This document shows positions 26,147 to 35,252 of a stretch of DNA of 64,000 nt, piece after piece; the stretch's first letter is position 1, and each line of letters begins with the position of its first letter. Source of the stretch: Arthrobacter sp. Leaf337 (GTDB lineage: Bacteria > Actinomycetota > Actinomycetes > Actinomycetales > Micrococcaceae); NCBI RefSeq assembly GCF_001423745.1, contig NZ_LMPC01000009.1, positions 31,737 to 95,736 of the forward strand, given 5' to 3'. The notes under the pieces were generated by a model that saw only the letters and a program-made list of their open reading frames with translations, was not told the origin of the DNA and searched no databases. Both the position numbers and the translations under genes were made by a program.

Positions 26147-29100
26147 TTACTCGACGACGAGCAGCAGGTCTCCGCCCTGGACCTGTTCCACGGCGCCGAC
26201 TGCGAGGCGTCCAACGGTGCCCGCCACCGGCGTCGTGATGGAGGCCTCCATCTTCATGGCCTCGATGGTGGCAACGGTGTCGCCGGCATTCACGGCGTCG
26301 CCCACCTTGACCGTGAGCGTCACGGCTCCGGCGAACGGTGCGGCGACGTGGCCCGGCTGGCTGGCATCCGCTTTTTCAGCTGCCTTGACGTTGCTGACCA
26401 CGGAACGGTCGCGGACCACCACGGGCCTGGACTGGCCGTTGAGCGTGCACATGACGGTGCGCATGCCCTTCTCGTCCGGCTCCGACACGGCTTCGAGGGA
26501 GGCGATCAGGCGGACGCCCTTCTCGAGTTCGATCTCGTGCTCCGCTCCGCGCTGGAGCCCGAAGAGGTAGTCGCGGGTGTCCAGGACGGACAGGTTGCCG
26601 TACGTCTCCACGCTCTTCAGGTAGTCCTTGGTGGGGCCCTCGAAGAGCAGACGGTTGAGGGTCTGCTGGCGGGTCTTGGAATCACTCTTCAGGGCGGCGC
26701 TGTCCTCGGCGCTGAGCTCGGCATCGCGCACCTTGATGCTGCGGCCCTGGAGGGCCTTGGTGCGGAACGGCTCCGGCCAGCCTCCGGGAGGATCGCCAAG
26801 TTCGCCGGACAGGAACCCGATGACGGAATCGGGGATGTCGTAGCTCTGCGGGTTTTCGTTGAAGTCCGCGGGATCGGCATTGAGGCCGACGAGGTGCAGG
26901 GCCAGGTCGCCCACCACCTTCGAGGACGGAGTGACCTTCACAAGGCGGCCCAGGATGCGGTCGGCCGCGGTGTACATGTCCTCGATGGCTTCGAAGCGTT
27001 CGCCGAGGCCCAGGGCCATGGCCTGCTGCCGCAGGTTGGAGAGCTGTCCGCCCGGAATCTCGTGCTGGTAGACACGGCCGGTGGGACCCGGTAGGCCCGA
27101 CTCGAACGGAGCGTACACGCGCCGCACTGCCTCCCAGTAGGGTTCCAGCGAGCTCACCTTAGCCAGACCCAGTCCTGTGTCGCGCGGGGTATGGGCCAGT
27201 GCGGCAACCAGGGCGGAGGCCGAAGGCTGGCTGGTGGTGCCGGCAAGGGAAGCCGAAGCGACGTCCACTGCGTCCACTCCGGCGTCCACTGCCGCCAGGA
27301 GCGTAGCCAGCTGGCCGCCTGCGGTGTCGTGGGTGTGCAGGTGGACCGGAAGGTCAAAGCGTTCACGCAAGGCGGCCACGAGCTTCGCAGCAGCCGCGGG
27401 ACGCAAGAGCCCTGCCATGTCCTTGATGGCCAGGATGTGGGCGCCGGCGTCGACGATCTTCTGCGCCAGCTCCAGGTAGTAATCCAGCGTGTAGAGCTTT
27501 TCGTCGGGATCGAGCATGTCGCCGGTGTAGCAGAGGGCAACTTCAGCGACGGCGGTGCCGGTGGCCCGGACAGCACGGATGGCCGGAGCCATCTGGTTGA
27601 CGTCGTTGAGGGCATCGAAGATGCGGAAGATGTCGATGCCGGTTGCTGCGGCCTCGTTGACGAATGCCTCGGTGACTTCCTCGGGGTAGGGCGTGTAGCC
27701 GACGGTGTTGCGGCCGCGGAGCAGCATCTGCAGGCAGATGTTGGGCAATGCCTTGCGCAGCGCGGCAAGCCGGTCCCAGGGATCCTCGCCGAGGAACCGC
27801 AGGGCGACGTCGTACGTGGCACCGCCCCAGGCCTCCACGGAAAGCAATTCAGGAAGCAGCGCGGACACGGCGGGGCCGGCCGCCACGAGGTCGCGGGTGC
27901 GGACCCGGGTGGCCAACAGCGACTGGTGGGCGTCCCGGAAAGTGGTATCGGTGACGGCGACGGCCTGCTGCTCGCGCAGGGCCTTGGCGAAACCCTCGGG
28001 CCCCAGCTCGAGGAGCCGCTGGCGCGAACCTTCGGGAGCGGGTGTGTCCCCGACTGCGGGCAGCTTGGCCGCCGGGTCGGAGTGGACCTTGAGTTCGCCG
28101 TTGGGCTTGTTAACGGTGACCTCTGCCAGCCAGGTCAGCAGCTTGGTGCCGCGGTCCGCCGAGACACGTGCCTTGAGCAGCTCCGGGCGCTGGTCGATGA
28201 AGTTGGTGGCAACATCGCCGGCTATGAAGTCCGCATCGTCCAGGACGGCCTGGAGGAAGGAAATGTTGGTGGATACGCCGCGGATGCGGAATTCCGCCAA
28301 GGCGCGCCGGGCACGGGCGACGGCGGCGGGGTAGTCGCGGCCGCGGCAGGTCAGCTTGACCAGCATGGAGTCGAAGTGCGGGCTGATTTCAGCACCCGAG
28401 TAGACGGTGCCGCCGTCGAGCCGTACGCCGGCGCCGCCGGCGGAACGGTAACCGGTGATTTTTCCGACGTCGGGCCTGAATCCGTTGGCCGGATCCTCGG
28501 TGGTGATGCGGCACTGCAGTGCGGCGCCCTTTAGCTGGACGGTTTCCTGCGACAGGCCAAGGTCGGCGAGCGTCTCGCCCGAAGCGATGCGCAGCTGCGC
28601 CTGGACCAGGTCCACATCGGTGACTTCCTCGGTGACCGTGTGCTCCACCTGGATGCGCGGGTTCATCTCGATGAACACGTGCTGGCCTGCGCGTTCGCCG
28701 ACGGTGTCCACAAGGAATTCCACCGTGCCGGCGTTGACGTAGTTGAGCGCCTTGGCGAACTTCACGGCGTCCCGGTAGAGCGCCTGGCGGATGCCCTCAT
28801 CCAGGTTGGGGGCCGGCGCGATTTCGATGACCTTCTGGTGGCGGCGCTGGATGGAGCAATCGCGTTCGAAGAGGTGCATGACGTTACCCTCGGCGTCGGC
28901 CAGGATCTGCACCTCGATGTGGCGGGGGCGCAGAACGGCCTGCTCGAGGAACATGGTGGGGTCACCGAACGCGGCGTCAGCCTCGCGCATGGCAGCCTGC
29001 AGCGCTTCCGGGAGAGCCTCACGGGTGTCGACGCGGCGCATGCCGCGTCCTCCGCCGCCGGCCACGGCCTTGGCGAAAATGGGGAAGCCGATGACGTCTG

Positions 29101-29542
29101 CGGCGGCGATCAGCTCATCCAGGTCCTTGGAGGGCTGGCTCGACTTGAGGACGGGAACACCGGCGGCGCGTGCGGCTTCAAGGGCAGCCACCTTGTTTCC
29201 TGCCAGTTCAAGGACCTCGGCCGGAGGGCCGACAAAGGTGATGCCGGCCTCTTTAGCCGCCCGGGCCAGGCGCGGGTTCTCCGAAAGGAAGCCGTAGCCG
29301 GGGTAAATGGCGTCGGCGCCGGCCTCCTTGGCCACGCGAACCACTTCATCCACATCGAGATAGGCCCGGACGGGGTGGCCCTCTTCGCCGATCAGGTACG
29401 CTTCATCAGCCTTCTGGCGGTGGATGGAGTTACGGTCCTCATTGGGGAACACAGCTACAGTCTTGGCACCCAGCTCGTAGCCGGCACGGAAGGCGCGGAT
29501 CGCGATTTCGCCGCGGTTAGCCACCAGAATCTTGGAAAACAT
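26147..29542 (-). CDS. pyc: Pyruvate carboxylase
   Basis: Biotin enzyme making oxaloacetate from pyruvate, the main anaplerotic reaction. The 1131-residue chain has all domains in order: biotin carboxylase (about 1-455; GGGGRGMR, FIEMNPRIQVEHTVTEE), carboxyltransferase (about 530-1000; TTFRDAHQSLLATRVRTRD, MLLRGRNTVGYTPYP), and a C-terminal biotinyl domain with the target lysine in IEAMKMEASI. The ATG at 29542 follows AGGAGAAGT. The upstream region holds a CRP/GlxR-like site (29619-29634). No domain is missing. Confidence 0.97.
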   Translation of the reverse strand: MFSKILVANRGEIAIRAFRAGYELGAKTVAVFPNEDRNSIHRQKADEAYLIGEEGHPVRAYLDVDEVVRVAKEAGADAIYPGYGFLSENPRLARAAKEAGITFVGPPAEVLELAGNKVAALEAARAAGVPVLKSSQPSKDLDELIAAADVIGFPIFAKAVAGGGGRGMRRVDTREALPEALQAAMREADAAFGDPTMFLEQAVLRPRHIEVQILADAEGNVMHLFERDCSIQRRHQKVIEIAPAPNLDEGIRQALYRDAVKFAKALNYVNAGTVEFLVDTVGERAGQHVFIEMNPRIQVEHTVTEEVTDVDLVQAQLRIASGETLADLGLSQETVQLKGAALQCRITTEDPANGFRPDVGKITGYRSAGGAGVRLDGGTVYSGAEISPHFDSMLVKLTCRGRDYPAAVARARRALAEFRIRGVSTNISFLQAVLDDADFIAGDVATNFIDQRPELLKARVSADRGTKLLTWLAEVTVNKPNGELKVHSDPAAKLPAVGDTPAPEGSRQRLLELGPEGFAKALREQQAVAVTDTTFRDAHQSLLATRVRTRDLVAAGPAVSALLPELLSVEAWGGATYDVALRFLGEDPWDRLAALRKALPNICLQMLLRGRNTVGYTPYPEEVTEAFVNEAAATGIDIFRIFDALNDVNQMAPAIRAVRATGTAVAEVALCYTGDMLDPDEKLYTLDYYLELAQKIVDAGAHILAIKDMAGLLRPAAAAKLVAALRERFDLPVHLHTHDTAGGQLATLLAAVDAGVDAVDVASASLAGTTSQPSASALVAALAHTPRDTGLGLAKVSSLEPYWEAVRRVYAPFESGLPGPTGRVYQHEIPGGQLSNLRQQAMALGLGERFEAIEDMYTAADRILGRLVKVTPSSKVVGDLALHLVGLNADPADFNENPQSYDIPDSVIGFLSGELGDPPGGWPEPFRTKALQGRSIKVRDAELSAEDSAALKSDSKTRQQTLNRLLFEGPTKDYLKSVETYGNLSVLDTRDYLFGLQRGAEHEIELEKGVRLIASLEAVSEPDEKGMRTVMCTLNGQSRPVVVRDRSVVSNVKAAEKADASQPGHVAAPFAGAVTLTVKVGDAVNAGDTVATIEAMKMEASITTPVAGTVGRLAVGAVEQVQGGDLLLVVE

Positions 29543-29849
29543 ACTTCTCCTGCATCATCGCGGGTGTATCGGTAAGTGGTCACAGTGTGTAAGACGGGCG
29601 CGGGGAAACACAAATCATTGTGTCGACCATCACAGAATTATCCGTCATGCAGGCCGGTTTAGGCAGGCCAAACCGGCAACGGTCCCCCCCACGCACGTGG
29701 GATCCGCCGCACACCCGCCCGATGAAACGGGATTCAACACCTCGGCAACATATGATGAGTCGGGGGCGCTTACGCGCGCCCTCCGCTCCGGGGAGCCGGA
29801 GCCGGCACTACCCCAACACGGCAACCGGCGTTAGGTATTGGTTTTTCAA
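29543..29849. other. Divergent intergenic region between pyc and the orphan parA gene
   Basis: About 300 bases with no gene. On the pyc side it has the palindrome ACACAA-ATCA-TTGTGT (29608-29623) overlapping a CRP-like site (29619-29634). On the parA side it has a -10-like TATGAT (29751-29756). The centre includes a run of C residues (29690s) and nothing else I can assign. Confidence 0.55.
29619..29634. promoter_or_regulatory. CRP/GlxR-like site upstream of pyc
   Basis: TGTGT-CGACCA-TCACA matches the TGTGA-N6-TCACA consensus at 9 of 10 defined positions, 77-92 bases upstream of the pyc start. Actinobacterial CRP relatives (GlxR) control central carbon genes. Confidence 0.5.
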
Positions 29850-30686
29850 GTGCAAGTAGTCAGCATCAGCAGCCTCAAAGGCGGGGTCGGCAAAACTTCC
29901 GTGACCACCGGATTGGCATCTGCGGCCCTGGCCGCCGGCATCCCCACCCTTGTGGTGGACCTTGATCCGCATGCGGATGCCAGCACGGCACTGGGCGTCC
30001 AGCCGGATGACCAGCTGGACATCGGCAGGATGCTCAAGAGTCCCCGCCGCGCCCGCCTTTCGGAGAACGTGGTCACCAGCAGCTGGGTGGCCCGGGAAAA
30101 CTATAACGGAGCCCGGCCCGCCGTCCTGGACGTCGCAGTGGGCTCCGCATATACGGGCATTTACGACCGCCCGGACCTGGGCCGCCGCGACCTGCGCAGG
30201 CTCTCGGCAGTCCTGGCAGGCACGGACAAGTACCAGCTGATCCTGGTTGACTGCCCGCCGTCGCTGAACGGACTGACCCGGATGGCGTGGTCCGCCAGCG
30301 ACAAAGTGGCTCTCGTCGCCGAACCGGGCCTCTTCTCGGTGGCCGGCACGGAGCGCACCATGCGCGCCATCCAGCTGTTCCGCCAGGAGTTCGCCCCGAA
30401 CCTCTCCCCCGCAGGCATCATTGCGAACCGCGTCCGCTCGGGTTCGTCCGAGCACGCCTTCCGGCTGGCCGAGATGCAGTCGATGTTCGGTGAACTGCTG
30501 TTGACCCCGCACATTCCGGAGCAGGCAAACTGGCAGCAGATCCAGGGTGCGGCGCATTCCGTGCACCACTGGCCGGGCGATTCCGCGAAAAATGCGGCCA
30601 GCCTCTTCAACACGCTTCTCGACAACCTCCTGGCCTCCAACGGCGCGGATTCGGCTGCAGCTCTCCGGGAACGCAGCCTTCGGTAG
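29850..30686 (+). CDS. Orphan ParA/Soj-family ATPase
   Basis: A 278-residue P-loop ATPase. The deviant Walker A is SLKGGVGKTSVTTGLA at the very N-terminus, followed by VVDLDPHADAS and ILVDCPPSLNGLTRMA. No parB-like gene or parS-like repeat is adjacent. Start is uncertain: GTG at 29850 gives the usual MQVVSISSLKGG start, while TTG at 29838 adds four residues; neither has a good ribosome site. ParA proteins position DNA, plasmids or protein clusters; the cargo here is unknown. Flanked by divergent pyc and a convergent MerR gene. Confidence 0.88.
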   Translation: MQVVSISSLKGGVGKTSVTTGLASAALAAGIPTLVVDLDPHADASTALGVQPDDQLDIGRMLKSPRRARLSENVVTSSWVARENYNGARPAVLDVAVGSAYTGIYDRPDLGRRDLRRLSAVLAGTDKYQLILVDCPPSLNGLTRMAWSASDKVALVAEPGLFSVAGTERTMRAIQLFRQEFAPNLSPAGIIANRVRSGSSEHAFRLAEMQSMFGELLLTPHIPEQANWQQIQGAAHSVHHWPGDSAKNAASLFNTLLDNLLASNGADSAAALRERSLR

Positions 30687-30752
30687 CGGCTCACCCCGGA
30701 ACGCCCGCGAAGCCGGCACGCGGGCTGACTGAACACCTAAAGAACTAAACAA

Positions 30753-30788
30753 AGAATGGCCGCCTTCCCGAAGGAAGGCGGCCATTCT
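30753..30788. terminator. Bidirectional hairpin between the orphan parA and MerR genes
   Basis: A 16-bp perfect stem with a CGAA tetraloop between convergent genes. The minus-strand side ends TCTTTGTTT, so it terminates the MerR transcript most convincingly. Confidence 0.85.
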
Positions 30789-30815
30789 ATTTGGCTCTAA
30801 TCGTCAGGTACGGCC

Positions 30816-31430
<615 letters not shown>

Positions 31431-31558
31431 ATGCTCCCCTAGGGAAGTCGCAGCAACAGCGAACACAGATCTGAAATTCATCCGTGTAATTCAGCCGGGG
31501 CTGCACATTCCAGTGTGACTTGCGCGGCTGTTGTATGCAATGGGAACTTGATACTTCG

Positions 31559-31587
31559 ACGTTAGGCCCGACGCGCCCCAAGGTCAA
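31559..31587 (-). promoter_or_regulatory. Promoter of the Rv1830-like MerR gene
   Basis: Minus-strand -35 TTGACC (31587-31582), 17-base spacer, -10 TAACGT (31564-31559). The start site near 31551 gives a leader of about 120 bases. Confidence 0.7.
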
Positions 31588-31652
31588 AGAGGCTGGCCCC
31601 ATTTCGGGGGCGTGTCGAAAGTTTCATCCTCAACTTTAACCTTAACGTGATC

Positions 31653-32156
31653 TCAGCCGTCGAAGTCTTCCGGCTCCACGTCGTCCAGGAACTCCCGGAA
31701 GCGCCGCAGTTCGCGCTCCTCATCCACGGTGGGACCCGGCTCCGTGTCTTCACCTTCATCGTGCTCGGTGATCCGGACCCCGGCCTCGTCCATCACCGAA
31801 TCGGCGCACCAGATGCGGCACTTGGCACGCAGCGCCAGGGCAAGGGCGTCCGAAGCCCTGGAGCTGACGGTGGTGCCGTTTTCAAACTGCAGCTGTCCGT
31901 AGAAGATGTTGTCTTCGACGGCGACGATGTTCACGCTGACGATGGAGTGGCCCAGCGATTCGACGACGTCGATCAGGAGGTCGTGCGTCATGGGCCGCGG
32001 CGGCACCACACCCTGCTGGGCCAAGGCAATGGCGCTGGCTTCCGGGGTGCCAATCCAGATGGGCACGTGCCGTTCGCCGTGGATTTCGCGCAGCAGCACC
32101 AGCGGCTGGTTGGACGGCAGTTCGATCCTCACACCCACGATCTCGACTTCAATCAT
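31653..32156 (-). CDS. Bifunctional nuclease family protein (DUF151)
   Basis: A 167-residue protein of the DUF151 family (Rv1829-like). The N-terminal half carries the family pattern LREIHGERHVPIWIGTPEA, followed by HDLLIDVVESLGHSIVSV and a VSSRASDALALALR segment. The C-terminus is an acidic tail. Plant and archaeal relatives have reported nuclease activity, but the bacterial function is unsettled. The start overlaps the upstream ftsR stop (TGATG), so they are coupled. Confidence 0.88.
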   Translation of the reverse strand: MIEVEIVGVRIELPSNQPLVLLREIHGERHVPIWIGTPEASAIALAQQGVVPPRPMTHDLLIDVVESLGHSIVSVNIVAVEDNIFYGQLQFENGTTVSSRASDALALALRAKCRIWCADSVMDEAGVRITEHDEGEDTEPGPTVDEERELRRFREFLDDVEPEDFDG

Positions 32157-32884
32157 CAGATATCCATTCGCGATATACGGTCCTGCACCAGGGCGCGGTG
32201 CAGCGTCAGGCAGAGATCACTGATTTCCCGGGCTGCTTCGGCAGCACGGGCGTGGGATGCAGCGTCCTTGCGGGAGGTCAGCGGCGCGACGGCACGCTCC
32301 ACCAGTCCGAACTCCCGCTCCGCGGCGGCCTGGAAGGGCCGCAAGTGGCGCGGTTCGAGGCCGTGGCTTTCCAGCTGGACGCATGCGCGGGCCACCTGCA
32401 GGGCGTGTTCATCGAACTTGCCATGGACGTGGCCGATGAGGCCGAATTCGAGGAGGGAGCGCAGGAGCGATACGCTGGCGCCGGACTCGGCCCGGAGTTG
32501 ATCCTCGCTCAGCCGTCGAACCTTGTTTTGGAGCTCGCTGGCGAGCTCGTCCGAGACGATACGCGGGGACACTGTGACGCCGGGCGGAAGGTTCTCCGGG
32601 CGTTCGCCGCGGTCGATTGCGTCGAGGTAGTCCTTGATGACCTTCAGCGGAAGGTACTGGTCGCGCTGGAGTGCCAGCACGAATCGGAGCCGCTCAACAT
32701 CCGTGTCCGCATACTGCCGGTAGCCGGCGGGTGTGCGTTGCGGGTTGATCAGGCCTTTTTCTTCAAGGAACCTGATTTTGGACGCAGTCATTCCGGGAAA
32801 GTCGTCGCTCAGCTGCGCGAGTACTTCCCCGATGTTCAGGACCTGGGGTCCGCGCCGTTCCGGTTGTGCCAGTGCCACAGGCAA
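32156..32884 (-). CDS. ftsR: MerR-family regulator FtsR
   Basis: A 242-residue MerR protein with an N-terminal helix-turn-helix (MTASKIRFLEEKGLINPQRT, GYRQYADTDVERLRFVLALQ) and a long C-terminal helical domain. Position directly after the FHA protein GarA matches Rv1828 in M. tuberculosis and ftsR in Corynebacterium glutamicum, where FtsR activates ftsZ. The TTG start at 32884 has GGGGTAG upstream; a GTG two codons later is also possible. It is the middle gene of garA-ftsR-nuclease. Confidence 0.85.
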   Translation of the reverse strand: MPVALAQPERRGPQVLNIGEVLAQLSDDFPGMTASKIRFLEEKGLINPQRTPAGYRQYADTDVERLRFVLALQRDQYLPLKVIKDYLDAIDRGERPENLPPGVTVSPRIVSDELASELQNKVRRLSEDQLRAESGASVSLLRSLLEFGLIGHVHGKFDEHALQVARACVQLESHGLEPRHLRPFQAAAEREFGLVERAVAPLTSRKDAASHARAAEAAREISDLCLTLHRALVQDRISRMDI

Positions 32885-32895
32885 CTACCCCGGGA

Positions 32896-33372
32896 TCAGA
32901 CGTTGCCTGCTGCGCGGGCAGGGCTGAGGTAGAAAGTGAGACGGAACTTGCCGATCTGGACTTCATTACCCGATTTGAGTTCCACACTGTCCACGCGGTC
33001 GTGGTTGACGTAGGTTCCATTGAGGCTGCCCGTATCAACGACTTCGAAGCTTCGCGCTGTCCGGCGGAATTCGACGTGGCGGCGGGATACTGTGACGTCG
33101 TCCAGGAAGATGTCCGCGTCCGGGTGCCTCCCGGCGGTGGTGACGTCGGAGTCCAGCAGGAATCGTGCGCCGGCGTTGGGGCCGCTGTGCGCCACCAGGA
33201 GCGCCGAACCGAACGGAAGGGCTTCAACGGCCACCCGCTCCTCCGGAGCGAGCTTGCGCGCGATGGTCGGCTCGTCACGGATTGGCGTGAGGTGGATCGA
33301 GGTGGTCTCCGAAGCCTTCACTCCGCCCGTGCCGTAATCATCACTGCTGTGGCTATTTTCGTGACCAACCAT
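32896..33372 (-). CDS. garA: FHA-domain metabolic regulator GarA/OdhI
   Basis: A small FHA protein (158 residues) that inhibits 2-oxoglutarate dehydrogenase and controls glutamate metabolism in actinobacteria, switched by phosphorylation of an N-terminal ETTS motif. The motif appears here as SETTSIHL near residue 21. The FHA domain (about 65-150) has GRHPDADIFLDDV, VSRRHVEF and NGTYVNHDRVD. ATG at 33372 follows GAGGAGGAC. The phosphorylated tail of orthologues folds onto the FHA domain. It is followed 11 bases later by ftsR and preceded by gcvH. Confidence 0.95.
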   Translation of the reverse strand: MVGHENSHSSDDYGTGGVKASETTSIHLTPIRDEPTIARKLAPEERVAVEALPFGSALLVAHSGPNAGARFLLDSDVTTAGRHPDADIFLDDVTVSRRHVEFRRTARSFEVVDTGSLNGTYVNHDRVDSVELKSGNEVQIGKFRLTFYLSPARAAGNV

Positions 33373-33507
33373 GGAGTCCTCCTCTTCCGTTGCAGATGTC
33401 CCCCTGCAAACAACGCGTGCCCTCCGGAAAAGCCTGGCAGATCCGGTACTACGGCGTGTCGTCCGGCTGTCAATCCCTCAACAGCCGGACCTCCAAGCCG
33501 GTTATCT

Positions 33508-33894
33508 TTAGCCTACCTGTTGTTCGTACTCCGATGCACTGAGCAGGGACTCCACAGCGTCGGCCTCTGCGAGCTTGACCTCTATCAGCCAGCCCTCGCC
33601 GTACGGATCGCTGTTAATGAGCGCCGAATCGGTGTCCAGCGCTTCGTTCCTGGCGACGACTTCACCGCTCACCGGAGCGTAAATGTCGCTGACGCTCTTG
33701 GTTGACTCAACCTCGCCCACGACGTCGTTTGCCGTCACCTTGGTGCCGACTTCGGGCATCTGCGCGTACACAACGTCGCCCAGGGCGTCCTGGGCAAAAT
33801 CAGTGATGCCCACCCGCACCACGCCGTCGGCGTTGGGGGCGGTCACCCACTCGTGTTCGGCAGTGTAGGACAGGTCTTCGGGAATATTGCTCAT
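33508..33894 (-). CDS. gcvH: Glycine cleavage system H protein
   Basis: Lipoyl carrier of the glycine cleavage system. The 128-residue protein has the H-protein N-terminus (YTAEHEWVT) and the lipoyl lysine in VESTKSVSDIYAPVSGEV. The rest of the system (gcvP, gcvT) is not in the window. ATG follows AAAGG. A TATACT -10-like element lies at 33977-33982 in the divergent gap. The gcvH-garA linkage is shared with mycobacteria and corynebacteria. Confidence 0.96.
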   Translation of the reverse strand: MSNIPEDLSYTAEHEWVTAPNADGVVRVGITDFAQDALGDVVYAQMPEVGTKVTANDVVGEVESTKSVSDIYAPVSGEVVARNEALDTDSALINSDPYGEGWLIEVKLAEADAVESLLSASEYEQQVG

Positions 33895-34041
33895 CAGGGG
33901 CCTTTCATCGGGTCAACCAGGAATGTTGGTCAATCAGCAATGTCAACGGAGGTCTGCAGAACAAGCCGCCGCTGAAAGTATATGCATACCAACATCCACC
34001 ACAGGGAGTACCGGGTCGGACCCTTGTGGCACAGTAGTGAC

Positions 34042-34926
34042 ATGCCAGAACTTCCCGAAGTGGCCGGGCTGAGCGCTTTCCTGGGCGCCCGGCTTCGTGG
34101 AGCCGTGCTGACAAAAATCCAGGTGGTGTCCTTCGCAGTCCTCAAGACGGCAGACCCGCCGTATACGGCGGTGGAGGGCCGCACCGTCTCCGGCGTCGAG
34201 CGCCGGGGAAAGTTCATTATCCTGGCCACGGACGGGATCTTCCTTGCGTTCCACCTGGCCAAGGCCGGTTGGCTGCGGTACACGGAATCGCCGTCGAACG
34301 CCGTGCTGGCGCGGGGCAAGGGATATATCGCCGCGAGGCTGGAGTTCGTCCGGCCGGATGCCGGCGGCGGCGAAACCCATCTCGGAATTGACCTGACCGA
34401 GGCAGGCACAAAGAAGAGCCTCGCCCTCTATGTGGTCAGGGATCCGGAAGAGATTCCCGGCATCGCCACCCTGGGCCCTGATCCGCTGGACGCCTCGTTC
34501 AGCCTCGACGTCTTCGCCGAAATTCTTGCCTCGAGTACCCAGCAGATTAAGGGACTGTTACGGAATCAAGGGGTAATCGCCGGGATCGGCAACGCCTACA
34601 GCGACGAAATCCTGCACGCAGCCCGGATCTCCCCCTTCGCCATCGCGAAGTCCCTGGACCCGGAGGCCGTCCGCGTTCTCTACGACTCCATCCACAGTGT
34701 TCTGGTCGCAGCAGTCACAGAGGCCGTAGGCAAGCAGCCGAACGAACTGAAGGACGCAAAGCGGAGCACCATGCGCGTCCACGGCCGGACCGGCCAGGAG
34801 TGCCCCGTCTGCGGGGACACCGTCCGGGAAGTGTCATTTGCCGACCGGGCGCTGCAGTACTGCGCTACCTGTCAGACGGGCGGCAAGATCCTGGCGGACC
34901 GGCGCACGTCACGCTTCCTGAAATAG
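34042..34926 (+). CDS. Fpg/Nei-family DNA glycosylase
   Basis: Base-excision repair glycosylase/AP lyase for oxidised bases. I start at the ATG at 34042 to give the obligatory N-terminus MPELPEV, where Pro2 and Glu3 are catalytic; the longer in-frame start has no such role. The helix-two-turn-helix region (NQGVIAGIGNAYSDEILHAA) and a C-terminal four-Cys zinc finger (CPVC, CATC) are intact. 294 residues. Specificity between Fpg and Nei is not decided here. A CACAGT element six bases before the ATG may indicate a leaderless mRNA. Confidence 0.92.
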   Translation: MPELPEVAGLSAFLGARLRGAVLTKIQVVSFAVLKTADPPYTAVEGRTVSGVERRGKFIILATDGIFLAFHLAKAGWLRYTESPSNAVLARGKGYIAARLEFVRPDAGGGETHLGIDLTEAGTKKSLALYVVRDPEEIPGIATLGPDPLDASFSLDVFAEILASSTQQIKGLLRNQGVIAGIGNAYSDEILHAARISPFAIAKSLDPEAVRVLYDSIHSVLVAAVTEAVGKQPNELKDAKRSTMRVHGRTGQECPVCGDTVREVSFADRALQYCATCQTGGKILADRRTSRFLK

Positions 34927-34975
34927 CGGCCGACAAAAACCTGAGACAAATACCGTGGGAGCCGGCACAAAGAAA

Positions 34976-35017
34976 AACCGCCCCGTTCCCGGGATACTTC
35001 CCGGATACGGAGCGGTT
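34976..35017. terminator. Hairpin terminator between the glycosylase gene and tRNA-Pro
   Basis: AACCGC/GCGGTT arms with further internal pairing. The minus strand runs into TTTTTCTTTG, so it should end the tRNA-Pro transcript; it may also serve the convergent glycosylase gene. Confidence 0.75.
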
Positions 35018-35025
35018 ATTCTTGC

Positions 35026-35102
<77 letters not shown>

Positions 35103-35252
35103 TTAGTTCCGCCGTTCTCCGCCTCGGTTGTCCTCCTGGGTTACCCCGGGATTTTTACCTCAGCAGTCCGGCCGAACCACCTCCAAAAGCTTACACGATT
35201 CCGGAGGGTGCAAGTGACACTTTGCGGGTGTCACAAGCGAGGTGTGTCGTAA

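Noticed and set aside
24142..26214. 690-residue open frame antisense to the acyl-CoA ligase gene
   Set aside because: It follows from the high-GC third-position bias of the real gene, has no recognisable domain, and lies across the convergent terminator. Similar long shadows over ftsI/ftsL (6631-8748) and prpD (49899-51239) were rejected for the same reason.
33982..34041. 20-residue longer start for the DNA glycosylase
   Set aside because: It would place the catalytic MPELPEV away from the N-terminus, incompatible with Pro2 chemistry of the family.
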